64,000 nucleotides of DNA. It comes from Lentinus brumalis. Its lineage: Eukaryota > Basidiomycota > Agaricomycetes > Polyporales > Polyporaceae. The stretch spans positions 372,001 through 436,000 of the forward strand of contig MARA01000017.1 in the NCBI GenBank assembly GCA_001792895.1, in the 5' to 3' direction. This document shows, in pieces, positions 21,937 to 33,402 of the stretch (positions within the stretch are counted from its first letter, which is position 1; every line of letters begins with the position of its first letter). The notes beneath the pieces are model-generated. The model was not told the origin of the DNA, searched no databases, and saw nothing but the letters and a program-made list of their open reading frames with translations. A program made the translations under genes and the position numbers.

Positions 21937-23935
21937 TCAGATCTCTCCCGAGCAGACCTTCTCGACCCACTCGGTGTCGCTGCGGACGGTGGTCAAGTTC
22001 TCGTGGCCGTCCTTCGTGATCAAGACTACATCCTCGATGCGGACGCCGCCGACGCTCTCGTAGCGCTTGAGCACCGCCTGGTCGATGTGCTTCGAATCGC
22101 GCACGGGCGCGAGGAGGTGCGGTGAGAAGTAGATGCCAGGCTCGACGGTCTACACTGTTCGCTCAGCTCGGTTCTCCCAAGGAAAGTATGTGAACACTCA
22201 CGACGACCATGCCCTCCTCGAGCGGCAGCCGGAGGCGTAGGTAGGCGTAGAACGACTCGTGACCGAGCTCGATGCCCTTAATGGTGTCGTTCTTCGCGGG
22301 CTTGCTCGCGCTCGGGACGTCGTGGACGTCGAGTCCGAGGGAGTGCCCGACTCCATGCGGGAAGAATGCCGAGCTCACGCCGCTGGCGAGGATCGCCTCC
22401 TCGGCGTTCCACGAGCCCGAGTTCGGGGAGTCGGGCTTCTTGAAGATGCCCAGACGTTGGAAGCCGCGGACGAGCGTGCGGTGGCAGAGGAGCTGGACTG
22501 CGTCCCAGTGCAGGCCCGGCTTGAGCGCTTCCAGTGAGAGCTGCGGCGAGGAACTGAGCCGAGCATGTTCAGCGAGGTCAAGAGGGACGTACCCGCTGCA
22601 TCTCGAGGACGAGTTCGTAGATGGCCCGAGCCTCGGGTGTGAACTTGCCGCCGTTACCGACGGGCATGGTGCGCGTGACTATGAAGGCGTGAGGACGCAG
22701 AAATACGGCTTGGGGAAAGACCCACTGTCTGCAGCGTAGCAGTTCCATTCGCAGCCGGCGTCGATAAGGAGGACCTGGGGATCCAGGGCCCTCTCGTGGT
22801 CGTGGGCGAGGTCGTTGCAGTTCTTGTGATCGGTCGGGTTCACAGGGCCCCATGCGAACTCGCGGTCGTTGCAGCAGTAGTGCAACGTAGAGGCGCGGGT
22901 CGACGCAGCGACGATCGGAAGATATGCCTGGTGCTCAGCGCTGGTGGATGTCAGAGCAACTCAGCACTGCAGAAAAAAGCCTCACCCCTCCCTACGGCAA
23001 GACGCCACGAAGAGCGCTTCCGCTTCGGCTTCTTTCTGGATCAGCCATTCTCCGGGGAGCAGCGGCCTCTCGGTACCAGCGCCCTTGCCGCGAGTGATCA
23101 AGCCACGGACTCCCTGCCAAGTACGCGCATGACCACCTCGTGGGCGCGGGAGCTGATCTCGTTCGCACGCCTGATGAGTGCGATCTCCTCAGCGTCCTTC
23201 GTCAGACGAGCGAGGTGGACGGCAGGCAGAAGGTATTCCTCAGTGAGGTTCACGTTGGCCGCCAAGAGTGGCGCGGTATATTGAGAGGGAATCGTCGGGA
23301 AGAGAGGCGAAGCCGGGAGGGTATGGACGATGGCGCCAGGGAATGCTTTGATGAGCTCTTGTATCGCAGCCGGCAGCGACGCAGGATGGTCTACGCGAGT
23401 AACATCGTACGTCGCAGTAGCCTCCTCCAGCGATGGCGGAGGGACCGACCACATCAAGTCAGCCAGCTCAGCTTTCGGGATGAAGAGCTGCGAGGACGGC
23501 TTGTTCGCCAAGGACGTCCCGTTTTGGAAGGTCACCAACAGATACGACGATGGGACCTTGCATCCCGTAAGATAGAAGAAGTTCGATTCCTGCACATGTA
23601 GTGAAAGATACCATCAGTGCTGGTAACCTGGGTCGCGGGGAATAAGAGACCTGGCGGAAAGCCATCTCGCGATCCGTGTCATTGCGGTACGGGGTCGTCT
23701 CTCCTGCAAGAAGGAGAATCTGAGGCTAGTGGCGTACAGAAGCTAGTCAGCATCCGCTTCCTCATATGAGGCGAAGCCTATACCTTGCTTTGATCCACGG
23801 GAGGCAGAAGATCAAGGAGCTTGGAGAATGTCTTCAGAGCATGCTGCTCAGCTTCACCGATATCGTCGATGTAGGTCAAGTTTGCCAGGCTGGCCAGTGT
23901 GGTCAAGACGTACCTGGGTAGGACTTGGCCGACAT
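21937..23935 (-). CDS. Xaa-Pro aminopeptidase/dipeptidase (peptidase M24B)
   Basis: Metallopeptidase that cleaves X-Pro bonds. The short first exon from 23935 reads MSAKSYPG, as in fungal pepP proteins; the second continues with IDDIGEAEQHALKTFSKLLD. The N-terminal domain includes ESNFFYLTGCKVPSSYLLV. The catalytic half has metal-ligand motifs LLIDAGCEWNCYAAD (first Asp) and FFPHGVGHSLGLDVHDV (His), then LPLEEGMVVVTVEPGIYFSP (Glu), and the last Glu region near RIEDVV. It ends WVEKVCSGEI at 21937. About six introns. The second metal Asp is in the exon joining CYAAD to TRTMPVGNGGKFTPEA. Length, about 500 residues, fits the family. It shares a 176 bp divergent promoter with the gene at 24112. 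All key residues seem present, so it should be active and cytosolic. Confidence 0.93.
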
Positions 23936-24111
23936 AGTTACTCTCTTGTTCAGTTTAACCACAGTTGGCTGATGTGGATGCAGGGAAAGAGACAAGCTTC
24001 TTCGAGTCAATTGCAAAGCTCTCCGCGCCTATATCATAGTCCACTTTCGGCAACTGCCGGAGATCAGTACGGGTCAAATCAAGTCAAATTCGACCATTGA
24101 ACATAACCACC
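23936..24111. promoter_or_regulatory. Short divergent promoter region
   Basis: The 176 bp between the two opposing start codons must carry promoters for both the peptidase (minus) and the unknown gene at 24112 (plus). No TATA box is evident. TCAAATCAAGTCAAATTCG close to the plus start contains two TCAAATC/GTCAAAT words. Confidence 0.55.
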
Positions 24112-24833
24112 ATGCCCTCCTCTAACCCGCCCGGTTCTCGCGAAAGCACCTCCACAACAAAACTCAGCCCCGGAAGTATGGAGCACTGGACGGCCGCTCT
24201 CATCAACGAGCATGGCGAACGTCTTCCCCGACACTTGGTCGCGTACGCTGTCGGGGCTGCCTTCCCAATCGAACACCTTCGTCCAATCGCGGAGGCGATA
24301 TGCTCGCCCGAGATGCTGGAGAGGAACCGCAACAACTATTTGGCCGCTTTCCTCTTCCACTTGATCGACACTGGCCTGAAGCAGACGCTCCTGCATATCC
24401 ATCATCGTGGGACGCGCAAGCACTACATCCTTTGGGTCCACAGCGTCACTCCGGGGTTGCCTGGTGAAAAGCTTTCCCATCAGCCCATTTCTGACGCATC
24501 GTGGTACAAGTTCCTGGGCTACTTGAAGAAAAGGGGAGTCAATGAAGAGGTGCGCACGAGCATGAAGATGTGCTGTACCCAGTGGCCAAAGGGCGCTGCT
24601 TGTGCGTGTTCATTCCTCCTCTGTCTCTAATTGCTACTGACGCTGTTCTCTTGGTAGATCCGGTGTGGGTGCCGCAACAACTTCTGGATGTCATGCGAGA
24701 ACAGCTAGCCATGCAACTGCCACCCGGCGAGCTGGAGAAGGCAGTTGAGAGAGCGTCATCGGGACGGGGAAGGCGGGAAAGACCGGCAAGACCGGGAATA
24801 CCAGGACGGGGAATACCAGGACGAGAGGAATGA
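24112..24833 (+). CDS. Uncharacterised protein with Gly-Ile-Pro repeat tail
   Basis: Two exons, 24112-24601 and 24658-24833, about 220 residues. The first exon is a compact, mostly helical domain: MEHWTAALINEHGERLPRHL, PIEHLRPIAEAICSPEML, SDASWYKFLGYLKKRGV, then CCTQWPKGA. The second adds VWVPQQLLDVMREQLAMQLP and ends in a low-complexity Arg/Gly tail with two RPGIPGR/RGIPGR units encoded by a 15 bp tandem (CCAGGACGGGGAATA). No signal peptide, membrane segment or catalytic motif is recognised. Divergently transcribed from the Xaa-Pro peptidase. I do not recognise the family. Confidence 0.65.
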
Positions 24834-25183
24834 CGATCACGATGGGGAGAACAAGCACGACGGAGCCGGCGGAGACGACGGACCATCCACCAGCCATCTC
24901 GACGTGATTTAGCGTCGCCGGGCGGCCACTGTTGCACTTGCATTGTGCGCCTTCAGATGCTCCGTTGCGACGAACGACTTCAGACCTCAGGTTCAGCGAA
25001 TTTAACAAGCAAGGAGGGGTATTGTAGTTGGAAGCTTTCTACATGTAGTAACGAGGGAGGTACCACGGCTTTCCGAATCGCACATCGCCCTTGTCGAACT
25101 GCCTGCCATGCCTGCCATGAAGAGGCTCAGTAAGTCCCGATCTGCGCGAACGATGCGGGCAGATACAGATCAACGAACTTACT
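24834..25183. other. Intergenic region, nothing recognised
   Basis: About 350 bp between two converging genes; no coding or repeat signal beyond chance open frames. Confidence 0.5.
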
Positions 25184-27887
25184 TCACTTCCATATGATAA
25201 GCAATCGCGTCGGCATCTTGCTGCAAAAATATACTAACGTCCTTGGGTTGGACGTTATCTCTTCGCATATCCGGCATATGGGTAGGGTGCCTCCAGGGGA
25301 TGAGTCAAGTGCTTCCATGATGTGCACCCGAAGGCATGGCGTTGCCCGTACTACACGTCTCAGTTGCTCTGGGGGTAAGCCGTGCGGATCCCCGAAGGAC
25401 ATTATACAGTCATTCAAGTCATGGTCGTTCATCCACGCATGAAGGCCGCCTTCGCCGACAGGAGCACTAGTCGGCCACCTGTTAATCTGGTTCGGTACGT
25501 CGACGCGTCCGCTACTGACCTTTTCCTGGCTTGATTTGCTTGCAGATGTGCGTGTACGTGAAGAACCTGTTCTCTTCCGTTAGGGGCTATGTAAGATGTT
25601 AATTAAATCTTACGAATTCACTCACAAGCTCGGGCCAAGTAAGATGAGGCGGTTGCCTTAGAGAGGGGTCGCTACAGATGCAGAGGAGCTTCCCGGACGA
25701 TATCCACACGTTCAGGACATATGTATTTCGCGCCTGCTCTAGATCTGCGGCACGGAGGATCTTGAACGCGGTGTTGGCTCCTCTGCGCCACCAGCGTACG
25801 TTGAGCTTCCCGCGGTCCTTGTCGAACCAGATGGATTTGTTGGGATGCGCCGTGCGCCAGTGGTCATTGATGTCCGGCCAAGGTATCGCGCTTTTTCCAC
25901 ATTCGATGCACGAGAACAAGGCCTCGGGCAGCAACAACACTGAACCTAGGGACCAGCATCGGTCGAGAATCCGCGTGCAGTCCTTGTCGTCCTGCGGCTG
26001 AGGAATGAGTGACGCGAGCGCTCTCTTCAATGCCTCCCTGTAGCTGGGAATTGCATCTGCATACGTGTCGTCCGCTTCCTCGAGAAAATCATCGTAAGTG
26101 ATCGTTCGGCGTGAACTGTCCCTGTATGCGAGGTGGTCCCAGAGACGGGCTCCGTCATATCGATTCGGCAGAATCTTCGGATCGCAGTAGTCCTGTAGAC
26201 GCATCTCCACGAGGCGCTGATAGCAGTCTTCGATCTCTTTATATCGAGCTTGCAGCCACGTCTCATGCACGACCTCCATTCGGTCCTCACGAGCAATTGC
26301 CTCCTGGACCGTTTGTTCACGGCTTTTGCCGGAAGAGCTGCGCAGTACTGTTCTCAGCGGAAATATGTAAGTATTTTGAATTGATGTGACGGCCCAGGGA
26401 CGTACCTTCAGGAGCAAGTTCGCACTCCTGAACCTCGCAATAATTGTCATCGTCGTCAGAGTCAAGGTCGTCGAGGTCGATTGATGGAAGCTCCAGATGT
26501 CTGTTGCTTCGAAGCAGACTCAATATCCTGCTGAGGTCAGTGAGGCACAGTGCTGGGTATACGGGACGAACTTACCGAGCTCTGCGACTGACATCATCGT
26601 CTGAAATCTCAGGCGTTGCGTCGATGAGTCGTTCCCAACAGTCGAGGAGTACGGCATGCTATGTATCATACCACTCAGCTCGTATCCACAGAGAATCACA
26701 GAGCACTTACCACCTGTCTCTGCAAGACGTCGTTGATCCGCTGACGGATGGCCGACTTAAGTGCCGCGACGTCCTCAACACTAGCATGGGTTAGGCATGA
26801 GGCCCACCGGACCGTATCCTCGAGACTACGCCGCAGATAATAATCCTGCATGATATGTGAGAGGGGCTGCGTCCGTGAGATGCTCCGCCGGATGTGGTGA
26901 AACTCTGGCAGCAATCGAGTTCAGATCATATTCACATAGAGAAAGATGGGGATTGTGCACCAACCGAAAGAAGTGGCCGCCGGCAGCACTAGCATCACTA
27001 CATCTCGTATAGGGTCAGGCAAGTCCTTCAAGAGGGCTGCGCCGTCTACGACACTAAACAATCACCGGAAGTCAACCAGTGCCCGATACCAGAAGGTTAA
27101 GGACCCATTTGGACTCACTTGTCGTTGTAGCAGGTCCCGCAGTATCTCACTCTGAGCGCGTAGTCTACCTCATACGCCTCGTTCGCTCCGCATGCCTGGA
27201 AACACGATCAATGACATTTGTGACGGACAAGAGGGAACACCTACGAAGCAGTTTTGACCGAAAACGAGCGCGGTGTATAAGGTCTCGGACATGTCGTTTG
27301 GACATGGCGGAAGATCTGGTACCGAGCGAAGAGCCCGCAACCATGCGATGCGACATTCCGGAGACTCCAGTGTGGCACGAAGCCCCTTAGAGACTCGGGA
27401 CAAGTGAAGAAGTTCTGTCGGGGACAAATAAGCTGCGATCTAAGGAAGGATGTCATTTGAGTCATGAGCTCTGAATACAGTCATGAACGAGAGCGCTTAC
27501 CTCGAGGAACACGTCGATCGGTAGGTTGGGCAGACGACATTTCCAGGCAAAGTACTGTGGTATCTTCGTCTGCCGTCCGCCTGGACGCATTGGCCTAGTA
27601 TTATTCCGCTGTGTCCAAGCGTGGACCGGCATTGACTCCACCGCCCGCTGGAACTCTGCGATACGATGAGGTGTTCGCTTCAGCTCAGCGCGCTGGGAGG
27701 ACAGTGCCAGGTAAAATGCATACCTGAAGCCAAGTCAACCAGATCTACTTTGCAACTCACGGGCTCAGGGTGGGCCCTGGTATATGCCTCCAATCTAGAG
27801 ATTCGTTGAATAATGAGTCGCAGCACGATGGTGATTTGATGGGTGACTGTACCGCGACAGCCGTTCTTCGACTGCTACCATCGCCAT
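25184..27887 (-). CDS. F-box protein with zinc-knuckle, basidiomycete type
   Basis: Probable substrate-receptor subunit of an SCF ubiquitin ligase. Start at 27887 (MAMVAVEERLSR), then exons giving LEAYTRAHPEP and SSQRAELKRTPHRIAEFQ. The F-box reads LPNLPIDVFLE joined to SPTELLHLSRVSKGLRATLE, followed by WLRALRSVPDLPPCPNDMSE, the usual basidiomycete layout. A C-x2-C...C-x2-C knuckle follows (CFACG, then YCGTC). Middle exons carry acidic stretches (DLDDLDSDDDDNY). The long exon at 26.34-25.63 kb ends with a C2H2-like CIECGKSAIPWPDINDHWRTAH. Short 3' exons lead to FCSKMPTRLLIIWK and a stop near 25184. At least ten exons; the 5' and F-box parts are solid, while the last two joins are less certain. 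The target is unknown. Confidence 0.82.
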
Positions 27888-29040
27888 GATACGCACCAGG
27901 CGGTGTCAGCCTGTGCTCTGGTAGTCGAATTTACGCTACGAGGGTTCGGAGTGAAGATACGTTCGAACTTCGTGCCTAAGTCCAAGTACAACTTTCGTCG
28001 TGGCGCGCTCGGACCTGCCCTAAATTCAATGTACGCCGCGTCGGCGCGTCGGCGCGCGCCGACCCCTTCCTAAATCTTTATTATCTCCAGATGGCTCGGT
28101 CGTGACGACTATAAGTATGTGCTGACATCTTCGAACTTGTGCGGAAACTTTCGAGAACGAACCAGTGGAGGAAGAAGAAGAAGAAGAAGTGAATTAACCG
28201 TGCCTGCAGCAGGCTACATGAGCGGTACTATAGAGTGGTTCCTCGCTGGCCTCAGCAAATCGCACAGTGCGCTGACACTCGTCGCTGAAAATACGAAGAA
28301 CCTCTGAACGCACAGGAAGGACGTGGCTCTGCGGTTGAAGAAATTCACAACGGTACGACGTGTTCACTACTTCAGCGATTCAGCGGTGTACAAGCGCACG
28401 GTATTCACGTCTACTTCGTCTGGCTCTCCTTCCACTGCAGCCTGTATCACGTCAAAGTCCTGTATCTACATGGAATGGGCCCAGTTCTTAGAGGGCTGTC
28501 GCCGCCGTGTACGCTGACTGGGACTCACGATGCGTCGGAAGACATGTCGCCTGGCACGACGTTCACAGTCAGTGCCGTGGGGCATTGCTTCAGACGATCG
28601 AGACCGTGTATTTTCAGACTGCATGCTGCTGGACAACTCTCCGCGAGCGACCAACTTCACGCGGCGGCAAGTTGAGGGAGGATCCTGAGTAATCCCTCAA
28701 TATTCTCTTGCTACGTTGCAGTCTCACTACCTCCTGTAGTCTCAAGTTTTGTGTTATATCAGCTGAGCATCGTACTCACCTTACGATGTGACCAGCGATC
28801 GCCGGACTCCCTGGGGAAGGTCTGAGATCTGAGCTTTACGCGTTACGGTCGGTCGCCCACGAGGTCACAATCACGTGGATGTGACCACACGCGTATCTTC
28901 GTCTCAGCGCTCAGCGCTCACTGGCAGCGCGCAGGCTTGTCTTTGCACCACCATCAACTGTTCAACTGTTCAGTGTTGCTCACGAAAGTGGAGCATGCCC
29001 CCAGCGCGACTACAGGCCAGATAAGGGAAGATATAAACGT
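27888..29040. other. Intergenic region
   Basis: Holds a (GAA)n run at about 28166-28187 and otherwise only short frames without motifs. It is a shared upstream region of the F-box gene (minus) and the UCH gene (plus). Confidence 0.5.
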
Positions 29041-30765
29041 ATGAATGAAGACAGCTCAACGCGACACGACTTGGTCGGAGGACCGTTTGCGGTGATTGAG
29101 TCCGACCCAGGTGAGTATTGCTCCTGCTGGGAGGTCCGATATCCCAGACTGAGTCGTGATTCCCGTTTGCAGATTGCTGACAGCACACAAACGAACAGGA
29201 GTATTCACTACGCTACTGCACAAGTTAGGCATCCGTGGCCTCGAAGTTACAGAACTCTACAGCGTGGAGCCCTTCGCAACGGATCATCTGAACCCATACG
29301 GCCTCATCTTCTGCTACCTATGCGAGGACAGTCCCGGCGCGCAGGACGATATTGCTATAAGCGTCGACCTCGAGGACCCGGACGCTCGCGCGATTTGGTT
29401 CGCGAACCAGCTCAGCGATGATGCTTGTTCCTCCCAAGCGATCCTGAACGTCCTCCTGAACTGCAAGGGAGTGGACATTGGCAGCGAGCTCAGGGAGTTC
29501 GCTGCAGACACCGAGAAGATGTCACCCGTGGTATGCTCATATTCTACGTCGAGGTCAACTTGGAAGGACGACGCTGAAACGTGTCTCCGTAGATGAGAGG
29601 CCTCGCTATCTCCAACTCTTCCCACATTCGACAAGCGCAGAACTCGCTCGCGCGGTTAGTAGACTACTTGACCTCCTGGCCTGTAATATCTCTGACATTC
29701 ACTGCGCGAACAGACCGGCAGACATCCGTGGTGCATACCACACGCTGGCAGCAACAACACTGGACGCAGCCAAGGCCAGCGCGAAAGCTGCAAGCTCTCC
29801 ACCCACCAAGAAGCGCAAGACCTCAGCCTCAACGACCTCTCGCGCCAAACGCAAGGCGACAAGCACCGAAAGGCTCGAAGCATATCACTTCATCGGCTAC
29901 GTCCCCGCACACGGGCGAGTGTGGGAGCTCGACGGGCTCCGCGCGGCAGGGCCTCTCGACGTCGGCGAGATCCAATCAGACTCCAAGGGCCCGGACTCGC
30001 GTGCGGGCTGGATGGACATCGTGCGCCCGGCCCTGCAGCGGCGCATGCAGACCGTCCTGGAAGGCGGCAGCGGGGAAGGCCACATTCAATACAACCTGCT
30101 CGCGATCGTGGACGACGCGTACCTCGGCGCGAGCGACGACCTGGAGCTGCTCAAACGGGAGCGCGCCGCGCTCGAGAGACGGCTCGACGAGAACTTCCCC
30201 GCCGGCTGGGCGGACAAGGTGCGTCATCTCTCGGTTCGCTGCCCTTTCGAGGCTCGGGACGTGCCTTGAAGCTGAAGCGCCGTGGCGCGCGACGTATCCA
30301 GGTCGACCCGGCGTTGCTAGCGGCTGCGACGGAGGCGTTTGCCACGACTCTGCGGCCCTCGGCGCGTGAGCCCGGGAGGGTGTTCGCCGCAGACTTCGGG
30401 TCACGGAAGATGTCGAAGGAGCTTGCGGTCCTTGATATGGCGGCGCGCAGCCTTGCGCCGGCATGGGAGAATTGCGTGCGGGCGGCGTTGTCAGCGAAGG
30501 TTGCCGTTGAGGATGAGGTTGCGAAGTCCCAGAGCGCGCAGGTACGCAGCGTTTCACCTGATGTCCCTGTTCAGTGTGGGTCGCTCATGGTAGTTGGCAG
30601 GCCGACAATGTGAAGCGGACTTTCGACTACGAGCCGTTCATACGAGAGTTCATCACGTCGCTGCAGAATGAGGGCTTGCTGGAGGACGCGCTGAAAGGGC
30701 CTTCGCCTGCGGGTAATGGAGAGCCTGCTACGCCCTCGAAGAGGTCGAAGACGAGGAAGAAATGA
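29041..30765 (+). CDS. UCH37: Ubiquitin carboxyl-terminal hydrolase, UCH37/UCHL5 type (peptidase C12)
   Basis: Cysteine protease that removes ubiquitin; the UCHL5 class works at the proteasome and on chromatin. Exons: 29041-29110, 29199-29530, 29593-29654, 29714 to about 30217, then about 30271-30541 and a final exon to 30765. Family landmarks: AVIESDPG-VFTTLLHKLGI, YGLIFCYLCEDS, catalytic Cys in SDDACSSQAILNVLLN, RGLAISNSSHIRQAQNSLAR, catalytic His in AYHFIGYVP and Asp in GRVWELDGL. A Lys-rich insert (PPTKKRKTSAS) precedes the His, a likely nuclear signal. The tail NVKRTFDYEPFIREFITSLQ matches the C-terminal ULD helix of UCH37, which binds the proteasome subunit or its chromatin partner. All catalytic residues are present. 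The join near 30.22-30.27 kb is my choice among two acceptors. Confidence 0.92.
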
Positions 30766-33402
30766 GGCTCGGCTTCGTGGGCAGTTCTGCGGCCGTCCGG
30801 CATCCGGCACCGTCGTCACCTGCAAAACATCTAGTGCCTTGGCCCTGATCGCGTTCTTTCGACATCTTCGTATTTTCGATCTATAGTACACATACAGGTG
30901 CAGGAGAGGCCATAGTTATCTCCCAATAAGTATGAGTAGATACTCGACATGGCCCCCCGCGACCGATCCAGACGACAGTGATCCAGGTGGCGACGAATGC
31001 ATCCGAGGAGAAGTTTCCATGTGAAAGCGTCTTCGTAGGAGCAGCACCTGCAAAGCCCTGGATCGCGGAGTCTTCGGGGACTTGACACAAGATTCTCGAG
31101 CCTAAACAACTTTTGCAACCTGAGCAGATGCTAATCACAGCACGACACTCTGAGTCCGACACGAATCATGACCCGATGCATGGCCCAGGACTTTGGATAA
31201 ATGGTGGAACAAACGGCCTGGCGAATGGGCATGGTGGCGCCCTCCGATGCGGCGTAAGGCCAGGCATCCCAGGCCGGCGATGTTCAACGGTCGCCGGGCA
31301 CAAGTGTGGACTTGCAAGCCAGCAGGCAGGCGCACTGACGCTTCCGCTGTTCTGTAGCAATGAACTGAGTGCATGGCCGAGGAAGGAGCGGTCCACACGT
31401 ACCAGCCACAGCCTCGAAGAACCAAGATGTTCAGCAAGACCCAATCGAATGATATCTGCCGGTATGATGGCATTCGACGTGTCATCTCCATGCATTCGTG
31501 GACCCTTGAGCGATAGGTCACGAACAAGGTTTCGATCCCGGGGAGTGCCGGATGGTGTTGCAGTTTGCCGACAGTACTAGTGTCCGCGGTGACGAGCTGG
31601 AGTAAGCGTGCCTGACTTGCCAATTAGCCTCTGTTCCATACTTCGAAGGTCGGGTAGCCTGGCCACAGTGGCCGGGGAGCGATCAGAAGTAGGCCACGAG
31701 GAGTTCGGCGAGAACGGCGGATTTGCTCGCGGGAAGTACCGCTGTGTAGACCGCGAGGACATTTGGACCTCTGCAAAGTATGGTGCTGGAAGGGATGAGC
31801 GACCCCTACCAGTACTGGCTTCGAAGACGAGGCAGAGAGAACCCGCAAATGATCCTACAATGACCTTCCAGGGTACGTTGTGCATGAGGCAATCGGGTAG
31901 ACCGCCGAGGCAATGGGAAGAGCGAACAGCACAATGTTAACCTTGGTCGACCATCCTGATGTAGGGAGCTTGGCTGCTCGGTTCCCAGAATCCGATGCCG
32001 TGCGGAGCGCGGATGAGACTGTTGAGAGACATGAGTTCGTGGCTCCGAATGGTGCTCCGCGGATAGTGTCTGGCGGCGACTGGACGCTAGGAGGGACAGT
32101 CCTCGGTAGAGACCTTGGCTCAAGTGTCGACTCGCAGCCTGTCTAACCCACAAAAATCAGCCACATATGAATCTCTAAGTATGACCGTGCCACTTTGCTC
32201 ACCTTGGCTCACATTTCGATGTGGCTGCTGGCACATCCTATATGTGAGCATCGGCACTAATACTAAGTCCGCGTACTTACCGCGGTCACTTTAGCTACTC
32301 GTCCATACTTCGGTTCACAAGCTCGCCAAGGCGAGATAGGGAAGCAGGCGGCGGCTTGTAGGCCAATACTGTGTACATCCTGCAGTAATCGACCCTCAAG
32401 AGTTGGGAGATCCTAGAAGTCCTACAACTTCATAAGTACTCGAGCCTACAGCAGACTTGACACACCTCTGAGTATATATGGGTGCTATTGCAGAATGACT
32501 CATACGTCATCGTATCTTGAACCGCAGGGCGGGCAAAGGCGGGCGTCGGCGTCGGCCAACTATATTTGGACACTAGTGACGGGGCCCGTCACTCCATGAG
32601 AAGGAATGGACTCTGATACGGGGGTATATAGAGCAGACGTCGCCGTCGGGGCCCCGGAATGCCTCTTCTCCCCCTACGCTCTGCTTGCCACACGGTCACT
32701 TGCCTCGAACACTCGGCGCCGACGTCGATGGGGTGTGTGGACGCGTCTTCCGCGCATACCAGTGAGTTTGGCCGTCCGTCTACCTCCTCAAGCGCGACGT
32801 TCGCTGGGGTTTGGGAGGTTGAAAACATGTAAACGCGTCGGCGCACGTTGGATCGAATTGAGCGATCAATGAGCAGCTGAGTCTGAGTTTCGTTTCCACC
32901 TTTCCTCCTTGACGCGCCATGATTGCTTGGCTCCTTCCTGCCCTCCTCGCGAAGCTCTGATTGCATGCGGAGAAAGGGCGGAAGGTCCGGAGCCGGAGGG
33001 AAGATGTGGAAAGTACAAAGCAAGACGGCATGGGCGCTCCCCCCAGCTTCCTCAGAAGTTCGTTGTCCCTGCCTCGCTCTGGCCTCGCTGAGTCGCTCCT
33101 CCTCACGGAGTCCTGTCTCTTCTCGTTTCCGAGTCATATTCTTCTCTCCGTTGCTACGACGGCACGCTCTAACCACATGCGGGTCTAGAATCTCTATCCA
33201 TCCCCGGGCCCGCCTTAATATCAGGCCGTTACGTCAGGGTGCAGTTTCGTAGCGACCGCACCACCCGGCGTGCACGAGTCCGAATCGCTGATCCTTTGCG
33301 CTGGATTCTCCCAAGTTCACTCCTTTTCTCTCTCGTCCTCTTCAGAGGCCGGTCTCGGGATACACGACCCCGGCCTCTTCTGCCCCCACGACACCAACCT
33401 CG
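30766..33402. other. Long gene-poor region
   Basis: No gene could be assembled. Minus-strand frames at 31.1-32.0 kb have hydrophobic stretches (VNIVLFALPIASAVYP; LAVYTAVLPASKSAVLAELL) broken by stops, suggesting a decayed membrane-protein gene at best. A TATATA sequence at about 32623 and the CT-rich stretch before 33402 may belong to the promoter of the next gene. Confidence 0.4.
31135..31950 (-). pseudogene. Possible decayed multi-pass membrane protein gene
   Basis: Successive minus-strand frames encode hydrophobic stretches (VNIVLFALPIASAVYP near 31.93 kb; CRGPNVLAVYTAVLP near 31.77 kb) but stop codons and frame changes occur without matching splice signals, and no start is evident. The style resembles Agaricomycete membrane proteins, but I could not align it to the intact one at 62.1-63.6 kb. 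Weak call. Confidence 0.25.

Noticed and set aside
32589..33176. 195-codon minus-strand open frame
   Set aside because: No motif, no start context, no neighbouring exon, and biased composition typical of antisense frames in GC-rich DNA.
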